A stretch of 5,789 nucleotides of DNA. Origin: UBA7702 sp051866595. Its GTDB lineage: Bacteria > Bacillota > Dehalobacteriia > UBA7702. This document shows positions 1-4,264 of the stretch, in pieces (the first letter of the stretch is position 1; every line of letters starts with the position of its first letter). The notes below the pieces were generated by a model that was not told the DNA's origin, searched no databases, and saw only the letters and a list, made by a program, of their open reading frames with translations. A program made the position numbers and the translations under genes. The stretch spans positions 1 through 5,789 of the forward strand of contig JBJDXI010000177.1 of NCBI GenBank assembly GCA_051866595.1. The letters run 5' to 3'.

Positions 1-82
1 CCTTGCCTTCTTTTTCCAGCAGCCATAAGGCTTTATGGTAGGCTTCCGGAAGGGTTTTCCCTTCGGCACTCAACATTTTCAC
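1..82 (-). CDS. 5' end of a gene cut by the window edge; possibly thymidylate synthase
   Basis: An open frame runs off the left edge; only about 27 residues are visible. I place the start at GTG (82-80) because AAAGGAG (99-93) lies 10 bases upstream. The earlier in-frame ATG at 115 has no ribosome binding site and lies at about the predicted transcription start, and ATG at 76 is too far from the AAAGGAG. The visible residues include EGKTLPEAYHKAL and LLEKEGK. This resembles, from memory, the N-terminus of the thymidylate synthase variant in some anaerobic Firmicutes, where a short strand is followed by an LPEAYHKAL-type helix. Thymidylate synthase methylates dUMP to dTMP using methylene-tetrahydrofolate, in the cytoplasm. 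The catalytic Cys region lies outside the window, so the product call is weak, while the existence of a gene here is well supported. It is divergent from the nucleotide pyrophosphohydrolase gene, which fits a deoxynucleotide role. Confidence 0.5.
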   Translation of the reverse strand, partial: MKMLSAEGKTLPEAYHKALWLLEKEGK

Positions 83-118
83 GACGGCAACACTCCTTTG
101 TTTATTGGATTCCATTTT

Positions 119-146
119 ATCATATTTTCATTGATAAAACAATCAA
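119..146 (-). promoter_or_regulatory. Sigma-70 type promoter for the left-edge minus-strand gene
   Basis: Read on the minus strand, a -35 TTGATT (146-141) and a -10 TATGAT (124-119) are separated by 16 bases. Transcription would begin near 112, leaving a leader of about 30 bases that contains the AAAGGAG site of the GTG start at 82. The -35 hexamer lies between the two hexamers of the divergent plus-strand promoter, so the two promoters overlap physically. Confidence 0.5.
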
Positions 147-159
147 TATTGACTAAATT
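131..159 (+). promoter_or_regulatory. Possible promoter for the MazG-like gene
   Basis: TTGATA (131-136) is followed after 17 bases by TAAATT (154-159), which is a good -35 and a weak -10. The start would fall near 166, with a leader of about 18 bases that includes the GGAG (174-177) of the gene. TATAAA at 161-166 is an alternative -10 but has no matching -35. A perfect 10-base palindrome, TCAATATTGA, at 143-152 lies inside this promoter. Confidence 0.4.
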
Positions 160-184
160 TTATAAATTTGAACGGAGCGAAAAA

Positions 185-520
185 ATGATTACAAAAGAAA
201 CCGAAGAACGCATTGTGAAATTTCGTGACGACCGCGATTGGCGTCCCTTTCATAACCCCAAAGATCTGGCGATTTCCGTATCACTGGAAGCCGCGGAACT
301 GCTGGAAAATTTTCAATGGAGCGGTAGCGAAACGGAGGTTCCCGAAAAGCTCGGCGCTATCGGGGAAGAAATTGCCGATGTGATGATTTATTGTGAGCTT
401 CTCTGTTCCCGTCTCGGCCTGAACGCCGACGCGATCATCAACGACAAGCTCGGCAGAAATGAGAAGAAATATCCGGTGGAGAAGGCGAAGGGGAGTAAAA
501 AGAAGTATACGGAACTCTGA
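185..520 (+). CDS. MazG-like / dCTPP1-type nucleotide pyrophosphohydrolase
   Basis: A 111-residue, single-domain, all-alpha enzyme expected to hydrolyse a (deoxy)nucleoside triphosphate to the monophosphate and pyrophosphate, cleaning non-canonical or surplus nucleotides from the pool in the cytoplasm. The family signature is clear. DWRPFHNPKDLA (18-29) is the substrate-side segment, and EAAE (Glu35, Glu38) plus EIAD (Glu62, Asp65) form the paired acidic Mg2+ site. The C-terminal KYPVEKAKGSKKKYTEL closely follows the RRRYPVxxARGSxxKYTEL tail of mammalian dCTPP1 (RS21-C6). Length matches the short members of the family, so this is not the two-domain MazG of Escherichia coli. ATG 185 is chosen because GGAG (174-177) lies 7 bases upstream. 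The same frame stays open back to 35, but those extra residues come from the promoter region and do not belong to the family. The exact substrate (dCTP, modified dCTP, dUTP or other) cannot be read from sequence. Confidence 0.92.
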   Translation: MITKETEERIVKFRDDRDWRPFHNPKDLAISVSLEAAELLENFQWSGSETEVPEKLGAIGEEIADVMIYCELLCSRLGLNADAIINDKLGRNEKKYPVEKAKGSKKKYTEL

Positions 521-598
521 TCTTTTTATAAAGTATGAGCGTTTCAAAAGAGGCACGCCGTTTTTGATTTCCGAATAAAATAAAGGGAAATCTGTTTC

Positions 599-628
599 AG
601 GCGAATCCGGATTTTGGAACGCTTTTTT
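599..628 (+). terminator. Weak candidate intrinsic terminator after the MazG-like gene
   Basis: AGGCG (599-603) pairs with CGCTT (620-624), counting one G-U pair. After an unequal AA/A internal loop, TCC (606-608) pairs with GGA (616-618). The loop is 7 bases, and six T follow the CGC (623-628). The stem is short and interrupted and lies about 80 bases past the stop codon, so it may be chance. No better hairpin was seen between the gene and the next promoter. Confidence 0.3.
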
Positions 629-756
629 CTTGTCTTGGTGGGGGGATTGGGAGGATGCGTTTTCCTTTATGAAAAGGTTTTGTGAAATAAAAAATTGATT
701 TCGTTGCGTAAAAAAAGGATTTTCTTTTCGGAAGAACTTAAATATTTTATATAATG
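629..756. other. Non-coding remainder of the 303-base gap, with a G-rich tract
   Basis: No gene is supported between 521 and 823. Apart from the weak hairpin at 599-628 and the promoter from 757, the gap holds a G-rich run on the plus strand (637-654: GG, six G, GGG, GG with 1-3 base spacers). It then becomes very AT-rich. A perfect TATAAT occurs at 750-755, but only a poor -35 lies in front of it. A 9-codon ORF at 669 (ATGAAAAGG start) has no well-placed ribosome binding site. Confidence 0.5.
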
Positions 757-785
757 TTGAAAAATATGACACTGCGTGTTATTAT
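757..785 (+). promoter_or_regulatory. Promoter of the DUF47-PiT phosphate operon
   Basis: TTGAAA (757-762), a 17-base spacer and TATTAT (780-785) make a good sigma-70 type promoter. A TG one base before the -10 (777-778) gives it an extended -10. Transcription would start near 792, about 32 bases before the ATG at 824. No recognisable Pho box (direct TTAACA-like repeats) was seen near it. Confidence 0.65.
766..782. promoter_or_regulatory. Imperfect dyad in the promoter spacer, candidate operator
   Basis: ATGACAC-TGC-GTGTTAT is an inverted repeat with 6 of 7 arm positions complementary and a 3-base centre. It fills most of the spacer between the -35 and -10 hexamers and covers the first bases of the -10, where a bound repressor would block polymerase. 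The regulator is unknown, and a dyad of this size can occur by chance. Confidence 0.3.
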
Positions 786-823
786 AAAATAAGTGTGAAA
801 TCGATGTAAAGGAAGCGTAAAAC

Positions 824-1450
824 ATGAAACTGATTAAAGAGAAAGAAGATCTGTTTTTCAGATTGATGCAGGAAGATATGGCATTGATTGCCGAAACGGC
901 GAAAGCGTATTGCGATCTGATGCACGATTATACCGACGTGGAAGCCAGAACATTGAAGATCAAGGAACTGGAGACCTGCTGTGACAACAAGGTTCATGAG
1001 ATTACGGCGGAATTGAATAAAGCGTTTATCACGCCTTTTGACCGTGAAGATATATATCAGATCGTTCAGATGATGGATGATATTGCCGATACGGTGGAAA
1101 AAGCTTCCTCCTGGTATTATATTTACAATATTGATGAACTCCGTCCCGGTGCTGTAGAAATGGCCGGTGTTCTGGAAAAGATCATTGCCAAGCTGGTGGA
1201 ACTTTTTGATGCCCTGCCGAAATTCAAAAAGACGACGCGCATCAAGGAGCTCTGCATTGAAATTCACGCGTTGGAAAATGAGAACGATGATATTTACCGC
1301 CGTTGCCTTTATCATCTTTTCCGGGATAATGATGTGTCTACGCTGGATATTATTAAATGGAAACAGCTCTATCAGCTGATTGAAGACGCCGTGGATGCCT
1401 GCTCTCATGTGGCGCAATTGACCGAAGGGACTGTGATGAAACATGTTTGA
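824..1450 (+). CDS. DUF47 family PhoU-like accessory protein of phosphate transport
   Basis: A 208-residue, all-helical, cytoplasmic protein of the DUF47/PhoU-related family, which is encoded next to PiT permeases in many bacteria and is thought to modulate them. Family-type acidic metal-site motifs recur. ExxxD occurs at Glu50-Asp54 within ELETCCDNKVHEI, DDxxDxxE at 85-92 in the MMDDIADTVE segment, ExxxD again at Glu151-Asp155 in ENENDDIYRR, and Glu187/Asp188/Asp191 near the C-terminus. This spacing matches the two three-helix bundles of PhoU-like proteins. Length is normal for the family (about 205-210). AAAGGAAG (808-815) lies 8 bases before the ATG. The stop codon overlaps the start of the permease gene by 8 bases, implying coupled translation. 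The role in controlling or assisting phosphate uptake follows from family knowledge and this neighbour; the mechanism is not established. Confidence 0.92.
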   Translation: MKLIKEKEDLFFRLMQEDMALIAETAKAYCDLMHDYTDVEARTLKIKELETCCDNKVHEITAELNKAFITPFDREDIYQIVQMMDDIADTVEKASSWYYIYNIDELRPGAVEMAGVLEKIIAKLVELFDALPKFKKTTRIKELCIEIHALENENDDIYRRCLYHLFRDNDVSTLDIIKWKQLYQLIEDAVDACSHVAQLTEGTVMKHV

Positions 1451-2435
1451 TCCTCTGTTGATCGCTGTCATCGGGATTGCCCTGCTCTTTGAGTTTATTA
1501 ACGGCTTTCACGATACGGCCAACGCCATCGCCACTTCCGTTTATACCCGGGCGCTTCGTCCCGGAACGGCCATCGTTCTGGCGGCGGTTATGAACTTTTT
1601 CGGCGCTCTCGTCAGTGAGCGGGTGGCTATGACCATTTCCAAAGGTTTGATTGTATCGGAACCGGCCCAGTATGTGATTCTGGCGGCGTTGATCGGCGCG
1701 GTGATATGGAATATTATTACCTGGTATTTCGGTATCCCCAGCAGTTCTTCTCACGCTTTGATCGGATCGCTGGTCGGTGCCGTCATTGTCGCCGCCGGCG
1801 GTGTCCACAGCATTTTATGGGGCGGTGTTCTCCATAAAGTGGTGATTCCTCTGTTTACCTCTCCGATTCTCGGCTTTATTGCCGGTTTCTGGGTGATGAA
1901 ATTACTTTATGTTCTGCTTCGGAACAAGACCCACTCCTGGGTGAACCGGGTCTTTTCCAAGTTTCAGGTTGTATCCGCCGCCCTTATCGCTTTTTCTCAT
2001 GGGAATAATGATGCCCAGAAAACCATGGGCATCATTACGCTGGCGCTGATTGGTTCCGGTGTGCTGGGCGGTGACGCCGGTGTGCCGCTGTGGGTAAAGA
2101 TCAGCTGCGCGACAGTGATGGCTCTCGGTACCAGTATCGGTGGCCGCCGCATTATGAAAACCGTGGGGAATAGCGTGACTCGTCTGGAACCGTACAGCGG
2201 TTTCGCTTCTCAGGTCGCCGCCGCCGCCGTCATCGAGATGGCGACCTTTAACGGCGCCCCGGTCAGCACGACCCACGTCATCACCTCTTCGGTGATGGGT
2301 GTCGGCTCCTCCAAACGTTTTTCCTCGGTCAATTGGGGAACGGCGGGGAATATCGTTCTGACCTGGTTTATTACGCTGCCGGTTACGATGACTCTGGGCG
2401 GCGTTTCCGCCTGGCTGTTGTCGTTTATCTTTTAA
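1443..2435 (+). CDS. pit: PiT family inorganic phosphate permease
   Basis: A 330-residue integral membrane protein that imports inorganic phosphate (or a metal-phosphate complex) with H+ or Na+. Both inverted-repeat halves of the PiT family are visible. The first half carries GFHDTANAIAT (21-31) and GIPSSSSHALIGSLVGA (97-113). The second carries AFSHGNNDAQKTMGII (183-198) and GAPVSTTHVITSSVMGVG (271-288). Many hydrophobic stretches, for example 5-20, 43-54, 77-95, 108-120, 134-160 and 303-330, fit about ten membrane segments. It lacks the long central cytoplasmic loop of the roughly 500-residue E. coli PitA and matches the short Gram-positive and archaeal form. ATG 1443 lies inside the end of the DUF47 gene; GAAGGGA (1424-1430) is 12 bases upstream, so translation is probably coupled. 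The substrate ion is not resolved by sequence; a sulfate-transporting CysP-type PiT relative is less likely given the DUF47 partner. Confidence 0.93.
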   Translation: MFDPLLIAVIGIALLFEFINGFHDTANAIATSVYTRALRPGTAIVLAAVMNFFGALVSERVAMTISKGLIVSEPAQYVILAALIGAVIWNIITWYFGIPSSSSHALIGSLVGAVIVAAGGVHSILWGGVLHKVVIPLFTSPILGFIAGFWVMKLLYVLLRNKTHSWVNRVFSKFQVVSAALIAFSHGNNDAQKTMGIITLALIGSGVLGGDAGVPLWVKISCATVMALGTSIGGRRIMKTVGNSVTRLEPYSGFASQVAAAAVIEMATFNGAPVSTTHVITSSVMGVGSSKRFSSVNWGTAGNIVLTWFITLPVTMTLGGVSAWLLSFIF

Positions 2436-2459
2436 AATACAGAAAGGATCCCGTTATTT

Positions 2460-2924
2460 ATGGCCATGATTTCAGGTCCCTATACCGATGAGATTGTGAA
2501 AATGCTGATGGGAGAAGAACGCCGTTTGCTTGAAGGGGATGTGCTGAAGAATCCCTGTGGTCAATACGGCGTTTTTGATGGAAAGAATATATGGATTTCC
2601 GATCCCGTGGTGCGTTTGATTTCAGCGGAAGAATTTGACGCGATTCACAGCAAAAAACTGATGTTCCCGGAGCCTTTTGCCGGGGGATATCGTTTTGTCC
2701 GGGGGGACGGAAATATCTGGATTCCGGAATTATCGCCGGAGGAAAAAGACTTTCTGAAACACTGCGGCTATCAGCCGGTTTCCGCGCCGGAAACCGTGGC
2801 TCGGATGGCCCGTGATCAAGGGGAACATCGTTTCCCCTGTTATCCGCTGTCCTGTAAAACCGGTATCCGGCAGGAAAAAAATATTCTACAGGCTGTATCC
2901 TGTTTTGAACGGTTCGGTGATTGA
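2460..2924 (+). CDS. Uncharacterised 154-residue protein in the phosphate operon
   Basis: I do not recognise this protein. It follows the permease stop by 24 bases with AGAAAGGAT (2441-2449) 10 bases before the ATG, so it is probably co-transcribed with the phosphate genes; no terminator lies between them. It is soluble, with no signal peptide or membrane segment. Two copies of a short motif can be aligned: GQYGVFDGKNIWIS (34-47) and GGYRFVRGDGNIWIP (75-89). Both read G-x-Y followed by G-x-N-I-W-I, which suggests a duplicated beta-hairpin unit. A charged helix-like segment, SPEEKDFLKHCGY (92-104), follows the second copy. Five cysteines (33, 102, 127, 132, 148) are scattered and do not form a clear metal site. 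Codon use looks like that of its neighbours. It could be a small stress or accessory protein; no function can be assigned. Confidence 0.75.
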   Translation: MAMISGPYTDEIVKMLMGEERRLLEGDVLKNPCGQYGVFDGKNIWISDPVVRLISAEEFDAIHSKKLMFPEPFAGGYRFVRGDGNIWIPELSPEEKDFLKHCGYQPVSAPETVARMARDQGEHRFPCYPLSCKTGIRQEKNILQAVSCFERFGD

Positions 2925-2949
2925 AAAATAAACGAATTGATGGTATAAT
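2921..2949 (+). promoter_or_regulatory. Strong promoter for the TSCPD-LRR gene pair
   Basis: TTGAAA (2921-2926), a 17-base spacer and a perfect TATAAT (2944-2949) preceded by TGG (2941-2943) form a near-consensus promoter with an extended -10. The -35 overlaps the stop codon (2922-2924) of the upstream gene. Transcription would start near 2956, about 23 bases before the ATG at 2979. Read-through from the phosphate operon is also possible because no terminator precedes it. Confidence 0.75.
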
Positions 2950-2978
2950 AGAAATAATAATTTGGAGGGTGTTCTATT

Positions 2979-3242
2979 ATGCGTTATGAATTCAGAACCA
3001 GCGGGACTTGTTCCCAGAAGGTGATTTTTGATCTCGACGGCGACGTGGTTTCCAATGTGGAAGTCATCGGCGGTTGTAACGGTAATCTAAAAGGGATCTG
3101 CAGTTTGATCGACGGATTGACCGTCCACGAGATTTACGATAAATTGGCGGGAATCCGCTGTCAGTCCAAGCCGACCTCTTGCCCGGATCAGATTGCCCGG
3201 GCGGTGAAAATGGCCTACGACGGCAATCAGGAACAAAAATAA
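2979..3242 (+). CDS. TSCPD domain protein, TIGR03905-like
   Basis: An 87-residue stand-alone TSCPD-domain protein. The namesame motif Thr-Ser-Cys-Pro-Asp is at 66-70, and the conserved cysteines are Cys11, Cys33, Cys41, Cys61 and Cys68, a pattern that suggests metal binding. The segments FRTSGTCSQKVIFDLDG (5-21) and VIGGCNGNLKGICSLIDG (29-46) are typical of the family known as TIGR03905. Related domains form the C-terminal tail of adenosylcobalamin-dependent ribonucleotide reductases (NrdJ), where they are thought to bind a metal or act in thiol transfer, but the stand-alone protein has no proven role. GGAGGG (2964-2969) lies 9 bases before the ATG and supports the start. It has its own promoter and precedes the zinc-ribbon/LRR gene by 35 bases, so the two are probably one transcript. 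No ribonucleotide reductase gene is in view. Confidence 0.88.
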   Translation: MRYEFRTSGTCSQKVIFDLDGDVVSNVEVIGGCNGNLKGICSLIDGLTVHEIYDKLAGIRCQSKPTSCPDQIARAVKMAYDGNQEQK

Positions 3243-3264
3243 GTTTTGCCTTTTACGGCAGAGC

Positions 3265-3277
3265 TTTGGAGGGTGTT
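3265..3277 (+). promoter_or_regulatory. Ribosome binding site fixing the LRR protein start
   Basis: TTTGGAGGGTGTT directly precedes ATG 3278. The same 13 bases occur at 2961-2973 before the TSCPD gene. GGAGG (3268-3272) is 5 bases from the ATG, which rules out the longer in-frame extension back to 3179 that would run inside the TSCPD gene. A 4-base-pair hairpin, TGCC-ttttac-GGCA (3247-3260), sits just upstream and may be chance. Confidence 0.7.
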
Positions 3278-4213
3278 ATGGCAAAGGTTTATTGTGAAAT
3301 TTGCGGCGCGAGTCTTGTTTCTTCAAGATACAGCACGTTATATACTTGTGAGAACTGCGGGATGAAATATACCCGTACCAAAGTTCGGAAAATGCTTTCC
3401 AGAGGACCCCGTTTCCGTACGGCAACCATCGGCGATCCCACGGAACTGGAAAAATGGTATCTGGAACTGGAAAAGCATATCAGCAATGAAAATTTCAAAG
3501 ACGCCGAGGACGTTTCCCATCGTATTCTGGAAATTGATCCCGAGGACGAAAAGGCCGGCGCCTTTCTGGATTCGCTGGTGAAGATGGAGAAGGAATTCCG
3601 CATCGAACGCGGTATTCTTGTGAAATACTCCGGCTCCGATGAAGAACTGAAAATTCCCGGCGGCGTCCGGGAAATCGGGGAACGTGCCTTTATGGATAAC
3701 GTTCATCTGCGAAAAATCATCATTCACGACGGTGTGAAATCCGTAGGTGAAGAGGCTTTTTCCGGTTGTACGGCGTTGGAAGAGGTGGTATCCCCGGAAT
3801 CGCTGCGCTTCATCGGTTACCGCGCTTTCGCCAACTGCGTGAATCTGAAAAAGATCAATATGCCCGACGGCATTTCTTTCCTCGGCAATTACGCTTTTTA
3901 TCATTGCCGCTCTCTGGCGGAAATCCATATTCCGAAAAACGTGCCGACCATTGGTAAATGCACCTTTACCGGTTGCGCTTCGCTGAAAGAAATCAGGATT
4001 CCCCGGCGCGTCAAGGGGATCGGCAATAACGCTTTCAGGGACTGTGTTTCCCTGAAGCATATCGGTCCTTTGGATGAAGTGATGTTCCTCGGGGAAAACG
4101 CTTTTCTCGGCTGCGATGCTCTGGAAGATGTAACAGTGCCTTACCGCTTTATGAACAACGGCTGGGAAAAATACGAAAGCACCTATATGTCGCCACCGCA
4201 GAAGCATATCTGA
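3278..4213 (+). CDS. Cytoplasmic zinc-ribbon / TPR-like / BspA-type leucine-rich-repeat protein
   Basis: A 311-residue, three-part protein. Residues 1-30 form a zinc ribbon (Cys6-x2-Cys9 and Cys24-x2-Cys27, each of the CxxCG or similar type). Residues 55-110 are helical and highly charged and contain a TPR-like unit, NFKDAEDVSHRILEIDPED (72-90). Residues 126-286 are seven exact 23-residue BspA-type repeats (LRR_5 family) with the pattern IP..V..IG..AF..C.SL..I; a Cys closes the AF..C turn in six of the seven. No signal peptide, membrane segment or wall anchor is present, so the protein should be cytoplasmic, unlike most BspA-like repeat proteins, which are surface adhesins. The repeats probably form a protein-binding surface; the partner is unknown. 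It lies 35 bases behind the TSCPD gene, and a strong terminator follows it. Function cannot be named beyond scaffold or binding protein. Confidence 0.88.
   Translation: MAKVYCEICGASLVSSRYSTLYTCENCGMKYTRTKVRKMLSRGPRFRTATIGDPTELEKWYLELEKHISNENFKDAEDVSHRILEIDPEDEKAGAFLDSLVKMEKEFRIERGILVKYSGSDEELKIPGGVREIGERAFMDNVHLRKIIIHDGVKSVGEEAFSGCTALEEVVSPESLRFIGYRAFANCVNLKKINMPDGISFLGNYAFYHCRSLAEIHIPKNVPTIGKCTFTGCASLKEIRIPRRVKGIGNNAFRDCVSLKHIGPLDEVMFLGENAFLGCDALEDVTVPYRFMNNGWEKYESTYMSPPQKHI
3653..4135 (+). repeat. Seven tandem 69-base leucine-rich-repeat units within the gene
   Basis: This segment encodes seven repeats of 23 residues each (126-148, 149-171, 172-194, 195-217, 218-240, 241-263, 264-286) without any insertion or deletion. 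The DNA copies have diverged at the base level, so it is a protein repeat rather than a recent DNA duplication. The first copy lacks the turn Cys (Asn141 in FMDN), and the last has a degenerate opening (PLDEV instead of IPxxV), as expected for cap units. Confidence 0.85.
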
Positions 4214-4229
4214 TGATGTGATTATATGG

Positions 4230-4264
4230 AAAACCTCTGATTCACCGGAATCAGAGGTTTTTTT
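4230..4264. terminator. Strong intrinsic terminator shared by convergent operons
   Basis: AAAACCTCTGATTC (4230-4243) pairs perfectly with GAATCAGAGGTTTT (4248-4261) around the 4-base loop ACCG, and the T run extends to 4264. Read on the plus strand this ends the TSCPD-LRR transcript. On the minus strand the four A at 4230-4233 become T, giving a weaker terminator for the prenyl synthase operon, whose TAA stop (4265-4263) overlaps the T run. Confidence 0.92.

Noticed and set aside
35..184. N-terminal extension of the MazG-like protein
   Set aside because: The 50 extra residues derive from the divergent gene and the promoter spacer, and the ribosome binding site points to ATG 185.
669..698. 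Nine-codon possible leader peptide
   Set aside because: The GGAGG run is 14 bases away, the peptide has no regulatory-looking codon run, and no attenuator hairpin follows it.
281..772. 163-residue minus-strand frame covering the gap after the MazG-like gene
   Set aside because: Half of it is antisense to the MazG-like gene. The rest translates to low-complexity Phe/Lys-rich sequence from AT-rich DNA, with no ribosome binding site.
782..1471. 229-residue open frame on the minus strand
   Set aside because: It is opposite the DUF47 gene, which has family motifs and a ribosome binding site; it would also run antisense into the promoter.
1353..2276. Minus-strand frames (151 and 124 residues) opposite the PiT gene
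   Set aside because: Antisense shadows; the PiT protein is unambiguous on the plus strand.
3179..3277. N-terminal extension of the LRR protein inside the TSCPD gene
   Set aside because: A strong GGAGGG sits just before ATG 3278, and the zinc ribbon begins there.
3338..4207. 289-residue open frame on the minus strand
   Set aside because: It lies opposite the zinc-ribbon/LRR gene, whose domains are clear. The long frame is produced by the repeated codon pattern of the repeats, and the translation shows no family features.
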